Origin: Azospirillum sp. TSH64 | GTDB lineage: Bacteria; Pseudomonadota; Alphaproteobacteria; Azospirillales; Azospirillaceae | DNA: 64,000 bases | Direction of reading: 5' to 3' | Assembly (NCBI RefSeq): GCF_003116035.1 | Contig: NZ_LGQW01000015.1 | Location: 3,594,065-3,658,064 of the forward strand | Shown here: positions 26,321-34,220 of the stretch, one piece after another | Layout: each line of letters starts with the position of its first letter | Position numbering within the stretch: position 1 is the first letter of the stretch | Position numbers and translations under genes: made by a program | The notes under the pieces: model-generated | Seen by the model: the letters and a program-made list of their open reading frames with translations, nothing else | The model's database searches: none | Told to the model about the DNA's origin: nothing

Positions 26321-26360
26321 ATGTTCCCCGCATTACCCAGTCGCCTCCGCCGATGTTCCC
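26321..26360 (+). promoter_or_regulatory. Candidate upstream activator sites (direct repeat)
   Basis: ATGTTCCC occurs at 26321-26328 and 26353-26360, 32 bases apart or about three helical turns, placing both on the same face of the DNA. They lie 50-90 bases before the -24 element at 26413, the usual zone for NtrC-family activator binding. Confidence 0.35.
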
Positions 26361-26412
26361 GTCCTGACCCATCGATGATGTGCGAAGCCAGAGCGTGCAA
26401 GGGCTGACCGTC

Positions 26413-26428
26413 TGGCATGCCGATTGCT
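26413..26428 (+). promoter_or_regulatory. Sigma54 (-24/-12) promoter of the transporter operon
   Basis: TGGCATGCCGATTGCT matches the consensus TGGCAYG-N4-TTGCW at every defined position. Transcription would start near 26439, leaving a 30-base leader with an AAGGGAGG ribosome-binding site before the ATG at 26469. The gene for a sigma54 activator ends just upstream. Confidence 0.85.
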
Positions 26429-26468
26429 GAATGGGCGAGCATAAGACATCAAGGGAGGGACAACACCC

Positions 26469-27824
26469 ATGCTTCGCACCTCGCGCAACCTGCGCAACGC
26501 CGCCGCCGCCCTGGGCGTCCTGCTGCTGTCCGGCACCGCCGCCTTCGCGCAGGATGCCAGCGGCAAGCTCGTCATCGTCACCTCTTTCCCCAAGGACATG
26601 ACGACCGCCTTCCAGCAGGCCTACCAAAAAGCGAACCCCAAGGTCACGGTCGAGATCCTGAACCGCAACACCAACGCGGGCGTGAAGTATCTCCAGGAAA
26701 CCGCGTCCAACAACGGCGTCGACCTGTTCTGGGCGTCGGCCCCCGACGCCTTCGAGGTGCTGAAGGGCGCCGGGCTGCTCCAGCCCTACAAGCCCAAGGT
26801 GGAGGGCATTCCCGAGAAGGTCGGCGCCTATCCGGTCAACGATCCCGAGGGGATGTATGCCGGCTTCGCCGCGTCCGGCTACGGCATCATGTGGAACAGC
26901 CGCTACATGAAGGCCAACGATCTGCCGATCCCCAAGGAATGGGCCGACCTGACCAAGCCCGCCTATTACGACCATGTCGCGATCTCCGCCCCGTCGCGCT
27001 CCGGCACGACGCACCTGACCATCGAGACGATCCTCCAGGGCGAGGGCTGGGAAAAGGGCTGGCGCACCAACAAGGAGATGGCCGGCAACTACCGCACCAT
27101 CACCGAGCGCAGCTTCGGCGTGCCGGACGGGGTGAATTCCGGCGCCTTCGGCGTCGGCATCGTCATCGACTTCTTCGCGCTGTCGTCGCAGGCCTCGGGC
27201 TTCCCGGTCGAGTTCGTCTATCCGACCGTCACCACCATCGTCCCGGCCAATGTCGGCGTCGTGAAGAACGCCCCCAACAAGGCCGCCGCCGAAGGCTTCG
27301 TCGACTTCCTGCTGTCGCCCAAGGGGCAGGAGGTTCTGCTGGAACCGGCGATCCGCCGCCTGCCGGTCAACCCGGTCACCTACGAGAAGGCCCCCGCCGG
27401 CTATCCCAACCCGTTCAAGGACAAGTCGCTGGGCTCGCAGGTGAACTTCGACGTCAACGTCTCGCAGGCCCGCTACAATGTGGTGGACGCGCTGTTCGAC
27501 CAGCTCGTCACCTTCCAGCTCGACGACCTCAAGGCGGCGACCCAGGCGATTCACAAGGCCGAGGCGGCGCTCGCCAAGAAGCCGAACGACAAGGCCAAGG
27601 CCCTGCTGGGCGAGGCGCGCGACCTCGTCGCCGCCATGCCGGTGACGGCGGAGCAGGCCGCCGATCCGCAACTGGCCGGCGCCTTCACGGTGGAACGCAA
27701 GTCGGCCAAGGACGCTGTGCCGGAGCGTCAGGCGCAGGTCGAGCAGAAGTGGGCCGCCTTCGCCAAGGAGAACTACGCCAACGCCCGCAAGAAGGCCGAC
27801 GAGGCGGCTGCCCTGGCGCGTTGA
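26469..27824 (+). CDS. Periplasmic binding protein, AfuA-like (phosphorylated carbohydrate/organophosphate importer)
   Basis: A 451-residue exported protein with a Sec signal peptide ending AAFAQ (about residue 28). The mature domain (VIVTSFPKDMTTAFQQAY; DLFWASAPDAFEVLKG; ISAPSRSGTTHLTIET) belongs to the ferric/phosphonate/sugar-phosphate cluster. SRSGTTH is a likely ligand-anion loop. A C-terminal extension of about 100 helical, charged residues is unusual for the family and is shared with the PgtC-like paralogue. Expression should be sigma54 dependent. Adjacent phosphatases point to a phosphorylated substrate; the exact one is unknown. Confidence 0.85.
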   Translation: MLRTSRNLRNAAAALGVLLLSGTAAFAQDASGKLVIVTSFPKDMTTAFQQAYQKANPKVTVEILNRNTNAGVKYLQETASNNGVDLFWASAPDAFEVLKGAGLLQPYKPKVEGIPEKVGAYPVNDPEGMYAGFAASGYGIMWNSRYMKANDLPIPKEWADLTKPAYYDHVAISAPSRSGTTHLTIETILQGEGWEKGWRTNKEMAGNYRTITERSFGVPDGVNSGAFGVGIVIDFFALSSQASGFPVEFVYPTVTTIVPANVGVVKNAPNKAAAEGFVDFLLSPKGQEVLLEPAIRRLPVNPVTYEKAPAGYPNPFKDKSLGSQVNFDVNVSQARYNVVDALFDQLVTFQLDDLKAATQAIHKAEAALAKKPNDKAKALLGEARDLVAAMPVTAEQAADPQLAGAFTVERKSAKDAVPERQAQVEQKWAAFAKENYANARKKADEAAALAR

Positions 27825-27859
27825 GCCTGATGCGCTGACGCTGGTTGCGTCCAGCCTAG

Positions 27860-27882
27860 GGGGGCGCTCCAAGAGCGTCCCC
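27860..27882 (+). other. Hairpin between binding-protein and permease genes
   Basis: Ten-base-pair stem (GGGGGCGCTC/GAGCGTCCCC with one G-U pair) and a CAA triloop, 35 bases after the binding-protein stop and followed by a pyrimidine tract. It is probably an mRNA-stabilising or partial-termination element that raises binding protein over permease levels. Confidence 0.6.
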
Positions 27883-27911
27883 TCCTTTCTCCTCAGCCGA
27901 CAGGCCTTTCC

Positions 27912-29624
27912 ATGACGTCACTTGCGCTCACGCGCGACCGCATCGCGCGCGTGCGGCCGGGGCCGGCGCTGGCCGCGCTGCTGATCGCCGCATTCCTGCT
28001 GCTGTTCCTGGTCGTTCCGGTCGTCCAGGTCATCTTCGTCGCCTTCCAGGACAAGACGACCGGGGCCTTCACCCTGGTGAACTTCGCCGACTTCTTCCAG
28101 AACGACCTGTTCATGCGGTCGTTCGGGAACTCCTTCTACGTCTCTGCGATGTCGGTGGTGGTGGCGAGCCTGCTGGCGCTGCCGCTGGCTTACCTGACCA
28201 CGCGCTTCGAGTTCCGCGGCTCGGTGCTGATCCAGAGCCTGGGCATCATCCCGCTGATCATGCCGCCTTTCATCGGCGCGGTGGCGATGCAGCTGCTGTT
28301 CGGGCGCAACGGCTCGGTCAACCTGCTGCTGCGCGACCATTTCGGCTTCTCGATCCCCTTCATGGAGGGGCTGAACGGCGTCATCTTCGTCCAGAGCATC
28401 CATTATTTCCCCTTCATCCTGATCAACCTGTCGGCCAGCCTGAAGAACATCGACCGGGCGATGGAGGAATCGGCGCAGAATCTCGGCTGCCACGGCTTCC
28501 GCCTGTTCCGCCGCATCGTCTTCCCGCTTGCGATGCCGGGCTACGTCGCCGGCGCCTCGCTGGTCTTCATCAAGGTGTTCGACGATCTCGGCACGCCGCT
28601 CCTGCTGAACGTCAACGACATGCTGGCGCCGCAGGCCTACCTGCGCATCTCCTCCATCGGCATCGCCGATCCGATGGGCTACGTCATCTCGGTCGTGCTG
28701 ATCGCCTGCTCGCTGCTGGCCTTGTGGGTGTCGGCGCTGGCGATGCGCGGCAAGGACTACGCCACCGTGCAGCGTGGCGGCGGCGGTCTCGCCAAGCGGC
28801 GCCTGAAGCCGCTGGAGATGGTGGCGGCCTACGGCATCGTGCTGCTGATCCTGGTGCTGGTGCTGGCGCCGCATGTCGGGCTCGGCCTGTTGTCCTTCGC
28901 CACCATCTGGTCCTTCAGTCCGCTGCCCGACGCCTTCACGCTGAAGCACTACCACACCGTCTTTTCCGAGAGCGGGCAGTACATCACCAACACGCTGCTC
29001 TACGCCTCGCTGGCGGCACTGCTCGACGTGGTGATCGGCACCGCCATCGCCTATCTGGTCCTGCGCACCAAGCTGCCGGGCCGGCAATGGCTGGACTACA
29101 TCGCGATGGCGGCGCTGGCGGTGCCGGGCGTCGTGCTGGGCATCGGCTATCTGCGCAGCTTCTACGGCGTGCCGATGCCCTTCACCGGCCAGCCGCTGTC
29201 CAACTTCTGGCTGATCCTGGTCTTCGCGCTGGCGATCCGCCGCCTGCCCTACGCGCTGCGCGCCTGCACCGCCGCCTTGCAGCAGGTCAGCTCCTCGCTG
29301 GAGGAGGCGGCCGAGAATCTCGGCGCCACCAAGCTGCGGACGGTCGGGCGCATCGTCGTGCCGCTGATGTCCGGCGGCATCCTGGCCGGCTTCGTCACCA
29401 GCTTCGCCACCGCGGCGGTCGAGCTGTCGGCGACCATCATGCTGGTGCATTCGCAGAGCGACGCGCCGCTGGCCTACGGCCTCTACGTCTACATGCAGTC
29501 GGCGGCCGGCCGCGGTCCGGGGGCGGCGCTCGGCATCTTCGCCGTCATCATCGTCGGGCTCGGCACCTATCTGTCGCACGTCGTCATCGAGCGCGGCCGC
29601 CGCGACCGCGGCCAGGACCACTGA
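27912..29624 (+). CDS. ABC transporter permease, two fused domains (AfuB-like)
   Basis: A 570-residue membrane protein with two BPD_transp_1 domains and about 12 helices. The EAA loops are AMEESAQNLGCHGFRLFRRI and SLEEAAENLGATKLRTVGRI. Such fused permeases pair with AfuA/FbpA-type binding proteins. It starts MTSLALTRDRIARV, 87 bases after the binding-protein gene, and precedes the ATPase gene by 14 bases. Substrate as for the operon: probably a small phosphate ester. Confidence 0.9.
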   Translation: MTSLALTRDRIARVRPGPALAALLIAAFLLLFLVVPVVQVIFVAFQDKTTGAFTLVNFADFFQNDLFMRSFGNSFYVSAMSVVVASLLALPLAYLTTRFEFRGSVLIQSLGIIPLIMPPFIGAVAMQLLFGRNGSVNLLLRDHFGFSIPFMEGLNGVIFVQSIHYFPFILINLSASLKNIDRAMEESAQNLGCHGFRLFRRIVFPLAMPGYVAGASLVFIKVFDDLGTPLLLNVNDMLAPQAYLRISSIGIADPMGYVISVVLIACSLLALWVSALAMRGKDYATVQRGGGGLAKRRLKPLEMVAAYGIVLLILVLVLAPHVGLGLLSFATIWSFSPLPDAFTLKHYHTVFSESGQYITNTLLYASLAALLDVVIGTAIAYLVLRTKLPGRQWLDYIAMAALAVPGVVLGIGYLRSFYGVPMPFTGQPLSNFWLILVFALAIRRLPYALRACTAALQQVSSSLEEAAENLGATKLRTVGRIVVPLMSGGILAGFVTSFATAAVELSATIMLVHSQSDAPLAYGLYVYMQSAAGRGPGAALGIFAVIIVGLGTYLSHVVIERGRRDRGQDH

Positions 29625-29638
29625 GGGAAACCATCGTC

Positions 29639-30775
29639 ATGAACCACCAGTTTTCCGACCAACGGTTTTCCCCGGCCGCGCTCGCTGCCCAGATCGAGAG
29701 CGTCGGCGTCGACATCGAGGGCGTCAACCTGTCCTACGGCAGCAACCATGTGCTGAAGGACGTGAACCTCGCTATCAAGCCCGGCGAGTTCTTCGCCTTT
29801 CTTGGGCCCTCCGGCTGCGGCAAGACCACGCTCTTGCGGCTGATCGCCGGCTTCAACACCGCCCAGCGCGGCGAGGTCCGCATCGGCGGGCGCGACATCT
29901 CCGGCCTGCCGCCGCACCGGCGTGACGTCGGTATGGTGTTCCAGAGCTACGCGCTCTGGCCGCACATGACCGTGCGCCGCAACGTCGCCTTCGGGCTGGA
30001 GGAGCGCCGCGTTCCCCGCGCCGAGATCGAGCGGCGGGTGGACGCCGCGCTGGAACTGGTCGGGCTGAAGCATCTGGCCGACCGCCGCCCCTCGCAGCTG
30101 TCGGGCGGCCAGCAGCAGCGCGTGGCACTGGCGCGCACCGTGGTGATCGAGCCGAAGATCCTGCTGCTCGACGAACCGCTGTCCAACCTCGACGCCAAGC
30201 TGCGCGTGCAGATGCGCCAGGAGTTGCTGAGCCTGCAACGCAAGCTCGGCCTGACCACCATCTTCGTCACCCACGACCAGGAGGAGGCCAACACGATCTG
30301 CGACCGCATCGCGGTGATGGAGGACGGGCGGGTGCAGCAGGTCGGCACCCCGCAGGATCTCTACGACCATCCGGCCAACCTGTTCGTCGCCGGCTTCCTC
30401 GGCACCGCCAACGTGCTGGACGGCGCGGTGCGGGACGACGGGGCCGGGGGCCGCGCCTTCGTCGGCACCGGCTTCACCCCGGTGGCGCTGCCGGCGGCGG
30501 GCGTTGAGACTGGGGCCGGGGGCAAGCTGATGTTCCGGCCGCAGAACCTCGCCATCCGCGCCGATGGCCAGCCGCCGGCGCCCGGACATGCCCGGCTGAC
30601 CGGCACCGTCCGCCACCGCGAATTCCTCGGCGCGTCGATCCGCTATGCGGTGGATGTCGGCGGGCAGCTGGTTCAGGTGGACGCGCCGCATCAGGCGGGC
30701 GATGCTCTGCTCCCCCCGGATGCCCCGATCATCCTCGACCTCGCGGCCGACAAGGCCCGCTTCCTCCGCCAGTAA
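29639..30775 (+). CDS. ABC transporter ATP-binding protein (AfuC-like)
   Basis: A 378-residue ATPase with Walker A GPSGCGKTT (about residues 58-66), signature [15 protein letters not shown], Walker B ILLLDEPLSN, and FVTHDQEEA. A TOBE-like C-terminal domain follows (260-378). The N-terminal 25 residues (MNHQFSDQRFSPAALAAQIE) are an extension before the ATPase fold. The ATG follows GAGGGAAACC. It completes the importer encoded by the two preceding genes and is followed by two phosphatase genes. Confidence 0.9.
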   Translation: MNHQFSDQRFSPAALAAQIESVGVDIEGVNLSYGSNHVLKDVNLAIKPGEFFAFLGPSGCGKTTLLRLIAGFNTAQRGEVRIGGRDISGLPPHRRDVGMVFQSYALWPHMTVRRNVAFGLEERRVPRAEIERRVDAALELVGLKHLADRRPSQLSGGQQQRVALARTVVIEPKILLLDEPLSNLDAKLRVQMRQELLSLQRKLGLTTIFVTHDQEEANTICDRIAVMEDGRVQQVGTPQDLYDHPANLFVAGFLGTANVLDGAVRDDGAGGRAFVGTGFTPVALPAAGVETGAGGKLMFRPQNLAIRADGQPPAPGHARLTGTVRHREFLGASIRYAVDVGGQLVQVDAPHQAGDALLPPDAPIILDLAADKARFLRQ

Positions 30776-30787
30776 GGTGCCGCAACC

Positions 30788-31471
30788 GTGACCGATACCG
30801 TGAACCGCCCCACCATCCGCGCCGTCGCCTTCGACCTCGACGGCACGCTGGTGGACAGCGTGGCCGACCTGATGCATGCCTCCAACGCCCTGCTGGCCGA
30901 GCTGGGGCGCCCGCCGGTCGATCTGGCGGCGGTGCGCTCCTTCGTCGGCGACGGAGCGCCCAAGCTGGTCGAGCGCGTGCTGGCCGCCACCGGCGGGGTT
31001 CCGGCTGCGGACGAGACCGCCCGCTGCGTCAAGCGCTTCCTGGCGATCTACGAGGCCGACCCCAGCGCCCACAGCACGCTCTACCCCGGCGTCGCCGAAA
31101 CGCTGGGCCGGCTGGCGGAGGCCGGGCTGCGGCTCGGCGTCTGCACCAACAAGCCGATGGCGGCGACCCTGCGGCTGCTCGACGATCTGAGCATCGCCGG
31201 CCGCTTCGCCGCGGTGGTCGGCGGCGACAGCTACCCGACCCGCAAGCCGTCGCCGGAGCCGGTGCTGGGGCTGCTGGAGCGGCTGGAGGTCACGCCGGCG
31301 GAGACCGTCTTCGTCGGCGACAACGAGCATGACGTGGCGGCCGCCCGCGCCGCCGGGGTGGCGCGGGTGCTGGTGGTGCCCTACGGCTACGCCCGCGTCC
31401 CGCTCGACGGCCTGCCGCATGACGGCATCCTCGGCGGCTTCGCCGATCTGGCGGAGCGGCTGTCATGCTGA
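30788..31471 (+). CDS. HAD phosphatase (phosphoglycolate phosphatase-like)
   Basis: A 227-residue HAD-superfamily hydrolase. The nucleophile motif is FDLDGTLVDS (about residues 17-26), the cap is the helical type used by Gph, motif II/III are CTNKP and KPSPEP, and motif IV is FVGDNEHD. It uses Mg2+ to remove phosphate from a small metabolite such as 2-phosphoglycolate. The start is GTG at 30788 (MTDTVNRP). It is 12 bases after the ATPase gene and overlaps the next gene by 7 bases, so it belongs to the transporter operon and may dephosphorylate the imported compound. Confidence 0.85.
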   Translation: MTDTVNRPTIRAVAFDLDGTLVDSVADLMHASNALLAELGRPPVDLAAVRSFVGDGAPKLVERVLAATGGVPAADETARCVKRFLAIYEADPSAHSTLYPGVAETLGRLAEAGLRLGVCTNKPMAATLRLLDDLSIAGRFAAVVGGDSYPTRKPSPEPVLGLLERLEVTPAETVFVGDNEHDVAAARAAGVARVLVVPYGYARVPLDGLPHDGILGGFADLAERLSC

Positions 31472-31992
31472 GGTCGGTGATCTTCTGCCGGCACGGCGAG
31501 ACGGAGAGCAACCTCGGCGGCTGGCTCGCCGGCTCGAAGGACGTGGCGCTGACCGAGCGGGGCCGGGCGCAGGCGCGGGAGGCCGCCGCGAGCCTGCGCG
31601 CCGGAGGACAGTCGGTGGCTGCGGTCCACAGCAGCCCGCAGCGCCGTGCGCTGGAGACGGCGGGCATCCTGGCGGAGGCGCTGGGCGTTCCGGTGATTCC
31701 CGTGGCCGGGCTGGAGGAGCGGCGCTGGGGCGATCTCGAAGGCGGCGCCATCCCGGCCGACCTGCTGCGGGAGGAGGTGCCGAACGGCGAAAGCCTGACC
31801 GGCTTCCGCGCCCGCGTCACCGCGGCGCTCGACGGGCTGCCGGTGCCCGGCGACGGCGGCCCGCTGCTGATCGTCGCCCATGCCGGCACCTGGCCGGTGC
31901 TCTGCCGCTGGATGGGTGTCGAGTCCGACCTGCTGTGGCCGCCCAACGCATCGCCCGTCACCCTGACGCGGGAAGGGGTGGCGGCCCTGTGA
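31465..31992 (+). CDS. Histidine phosphatase family protein (phosphoglycerate mutase-like)
   Basis: A 175-residue branch-1 histidine phosphatase. The catalytic RHGE motif is at residues 9-12 (FCRHGETESNLGGW), Glu in GLEERRWGDLEGG, and the second catalytic histidine in IVAHAGTW. It is shorter than the usual 200-plus residues of cofactor-dependent phosphoglycerate mutase, so a phosphatase acting on small phospho-sugars or phospho-acids is more likely. Its ATG overlaps the HAD gene. It is the last gene of the organophosphate import operon. Confidence 0.85.
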   Translation: MLRSVIFCRHGETESNLGGWLAGSKDVALTERGRAQAREAAASLRAGGQSVAAVHSSPQRRALETAGILAEALGVPVIPVAGLEERRWGDLEGGAIPADLLREEVPNGESLTGFRARVTAALDGLPVPGDGGPLLIVAHAGTWPVLCRWMGVESDLLWPPNASPVTLTREGVAAL

Positions 31993-32147
31993 GCGACCGT
32001 GTGAGCGGCCCTGTGAGCGGATGCCGGGCAAAACAGGAGTCGCCAAGCAATCCGTCCTTGTCATAGTATGGACGCACATATCTGTCCGACGTCACGCCAG
32101 GGGGCCGCAGCTGGGTTTCAGCGGGTCCCGACGTGACGGAGCGGGCC

Positions 32148-32163
32148 GGAGCAATGGCGCTCC
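32148..32163 (+). ncRNA. ANTAR-type hexaloop hairpin in amiC leader
   Basis: GGAGC-AATGGC-GCTCC forms a 5-bp stem with a hexaloop that has A at position 1 and G at position 4, the recognition pattern of ANTAR antiterminators. Its 3' arm is also the 5' arm of the intrinsic terminator that follows, so the two folds exclude each other. The partner hairpin upstream is less clear; CCG-ACGTGA-CGG at 32128-32139 is a candidate. Confidence 0.6.
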
Positions 32164-32198
32164 AATCCGGGCCGACCGCCCTGATTGGGGCTTTTTTT
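32159..32198 (+). terminator. Leader terminator upstream of amiC
   Basis: GCTCCAATC pairs with GATTGGGGC (32183-32191, one G-U pair), the loop holds an inner GGGC/GCCC stem, and seven T residues follow. It ends transcription 80 bases before amiC unless the overlapping hexaloop hairpin forms. It can also terminate read-through from the phosphatase operon. Confidence 0.8.
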
Positions 32199-32277
32199 GT
32201 TTTATTTTCAACCGGATGATGGCCGGTTGGCCTGGGTGTGGATTACGGCTGCGAGTTCGACGAAGAGGTGGATGCAG

Positions 32278-33447
32278 ATGGAGTGTACCCCCAAGAGCGG
32301 TGAACCATGGCGGGTCGGCGTGCTGTTCTCGCAGACCGGGGTCACGGCGGGAATCGAACGCACCCAGCTCCAGGGCACGCTGATGGCGATCGAGGAGATC
32401 AATGCCGGCGGCGGGGTCAACGGCCGGGAGATCCTGCCCATCGTCGAGGATCCGCGGTCCGACCCGGCGCTGTTCGCGGCACTCGCCGAGCGGCTGATGA
32501 CCGAGGAGCGGGTCGGCGTCCTGTTCGGCTGCTACATGTCGAGCACGCGCAAGGCGATCCTGCCGGTGGTGGAGCGGCGCAACGGGTTGCTGCTCTATTC
32601 GACCCTCTATGAGGGGTTCGAGTGCTCGCGCAATGTCATCTACACCGGCGCCGCCCCCAACCAGAATGGCCGGCAGCTGGCCGACTATCTGACGCGGGAG
32701 TATGGCAGCCGCGTCTACATGGTGGGATCGGACTACATCTATCCCTATGAATCCAGCCGGATCATGCGGGATCTGGTGCTCCAGCGGTCGGGAAAGATCC
32801 TGGCGGAGAAATATCTGCCGCTGAACGCGACGCAGAAGGCATTCGCCCCGGTCATCCGCGACATCCGGCGCAAGGAGCCGGACTTCATCTTCTCCACGGT
32901 GGTCGGCGCCGCCACCGCCCATCTCTACCACGCCTATGCCGAGGCCGGGTTCGACCCGGCGCGGATGCCGATTGCCAGCCTGACCACCAGCGAGGCGGAA
33001 ATCAGCGACATCGGCGTCGCCGCCTCGCGCGGGCATGTCACCGCCGCCCCCTATTTCGATTCCATCGACAGCGAGGCCAACCGCCGCTTCGTCGCCCGCT
33101 ACCGCGAGCGGTTCGGGGAGCATGAGCGGACCAACGCGTCGTGCGAGGCCGCCTATTTCCAGGTCCATCTGTTCGCCCAGGCCCTGCGCATCGCCAACTG
33201 CATGGACACCGACCGGCTGCGCGACGCCATCTTCGGGCAGGAATTCGATGCGCCGCAGGGGCGGGTGCGGATCGATCCCGACAACAACCACACCTATCTG
33301 TGGCCGCGCGTCGGCCGGGTCGATGCGGATGGCCGGTTCGAGATCGTCGCGGAGTCGCCGGTGGCGATGAAGCCCGATCCGTATCTGGTGGATCACAACG
33401 CTGCCGGCGATGCGGACATCCGCTGGCGGCGGCAGGCCACGGTCTGA
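32278..33447 (+). CDS. amiC: AmiC-like amide sensor, negative regulator of AmiR
   Basis: A 389-residue cytoplasmic protein with the periplasmic-binding-protein fold of LivK/AmiC (Peripla_BP_6) but no signal peptide. In Pseudomonas aeruginosa AmiC binds acetamide and releases AmiR. The ligand-pocket stretches GCYMSSTRKAILPV and LLLYSTLYEG are present. It is clearly paralogous to the transporter binding protein at 34617 (both read VGVLFS-TG, INA-GGINGR-like and PTLYEG-like segments). The start MECTPKS is chosen for spacing to GAGGTGG. The ANTAR gene follows after 22 bases, so the two are co-transcribed. Confidence 0.88.
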   Translation: MECTPKSGEPWRVGVLFSQTGVTAGIERTQLQGTLMAIEEINAGGGVNGREILPIVEDPRSDPALFAALAERLMTEERVGVLFGCYMSSTRKAILPVVERRNGLLLYSTLYEGFECSRNVIYTGAAPNQNGRQLADYLTREYGSRVYMVGSDYIYPYESSRIMRDLVLQRSGKILAEKYLPLNATQKAFAPVIRDIRRKEPDFIFSTVVGAATAHLYHAYAEAGFDPARMPIASLTTSEAEISDIGVAASRGHVTAAPYFDSIDSEANRRFVARYRERFGEHERTNASCEAAYFQVHLFAQALRIANCMDTDRLRDAIFGQEFDAPQGRVRIDPDNNHTYLWPRVGRVDADGRFEIVAESPVAMKPDPYLVDHNAAGDADIRWRRQATV

Positions 33448-33469
33448 CCGCAAACGGGGCGAACGCCGC

Positions 33470-34075
33470 ATGTCGATCAACCTGCTCCGCGACATCCGTT
33501 CCTTTCGCGTGGTGGTCATCCACCCGCAGGACGCCGAGGCGGAGGAGCTGCTGCGCCAGCTCCACCGCATCGGCTGCCAGGCCCGGTCCGAATGGCCGCC
33601 GCCCAAGGACCGCCCCAGCGGCGTCGACCTGATCTTCCTCGACATGACCCAACTGCTGTCGGGGCAGGGACGGCTGTCCTGGTCCAGCGCCGACGACGGG
33701 CCGCCCATCGTCGCCGTGCTGGATTACGAAAGCCCGACCGTGCTGAAGGCCCTGGTCGATTACGGGGTGCGCGGATTCGTCAGCAAGCCGATCCGCGCCT
33801 TCGGCCTGCTGACCACCATGTTCATGGCCCACCGTGCCGCGGAGGGCGAGCGCGGCATGCGCAAGCGCCTGCACAAGGTCGAGCAGCGGCTGGACGGCAT
33901 CAAGAAGGTCAGCAAGGCCAAGGCGATCCTGATCGAGCAGCGCCGCATCACCGAGGAGGAGGCCTATCGCTTCATCCGCGAGCGCGCCATGGCCCGGCGG
34001 ACGACCATCGAGGCGGTCGCCGCCGCCATCATCGACGCCAGCGAAATGCTCATGGCAGAAAATCCGAGCCGCTGA
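33470..34075 (+). CDS. amiR: AmiR-like ANTAR domain antitermination regulator
   Basis: A 201-residue RNA-binding regulator. Residues 12-115 form a receiver-like domain (DLIFLDMT near 58; FVSKPIRAF near 105). A coiled coil follows at 125-150, and the C-terminus is an ANTAR domain (KAKAILIEQRRITEEEAYRF, ERAMARRTTIEAVAAAII). AmiR binds leader RNA hairpins and prevents termination. Three matching leaders lie at 32148, 34146-34185 and 34479-34520, so it should control both its own gene pair and the amide transport/amidase operon. Confidence 0.9.
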   Translation: MSINLLRDIRSFRVVVIHPQDAEAEELLRQLHRIGCQARSEWPPPKDRPSGVDLIFLDMTQLLSGQGRLSWSSADDGPPIVAVLDYESPTVLKALVDYGVRGFVSKPIRAFGLLTTMFMAHRAAEGERGMRKRLHKVEQRLDGIKKVSKAKAILIEQRRITEEEAYRFIRERAMARRTTIEAVAAAIIDASEMLMAENPSR

Positions 34076-34145
34076 CCATTTTTGATGTTGACGGTGAGGC
34101 GGAGCACTGTGCATCTTACTAAGCAAGTGAAGCAAATCGCCCGCG

Positions 34146-34185
34146 TCCGCCAATGATGTCGGATCGACGGGCAGGCGATGAAGCC
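34146..34185 (+). ncRNA. ANTAR dual-hexaloop leader RNA, first of a tandem pair
   Basis: P1 is TCCGCC-AATGAT-GTCGGA (34146-34163; one mismatch, second pair from the loop). P2 is GGC-GATGAA-GCC (34174-34185), separated by 10 bases. Both loops are six bases with G at position 4; A is at position 1 in P1. The P2 3' arm overlaps the terminator 5' arm. It starts about 70 bases after amiR. Confidence 0.65.
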
Positions 34186-34220
34186 CCTGAAGGTGTCACA
34201 GCCTTGCCGGGGCTTTTTTT
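34182..34220 (+). terminator. Terminator of first ANTAR leader
   Basis: AGCCCC (34182-34187) pairs with GGGGCT (34209-34214), and an inner stem AAGG/CCTT strengthens it. Seven T residues end the element. It also terminates transcription after amiR. No recognisable gene lies between this terminator and the second leader about 260 bases on. Confidence 0.85.

Noticed and set aside
31985..32020. Three GTGAGCG units as a repeat element
   Set aside because: The units are short and partly coding at the end of the phosphatase gene; no spacer regularity or further copies suggest a CRISPR or iteron.
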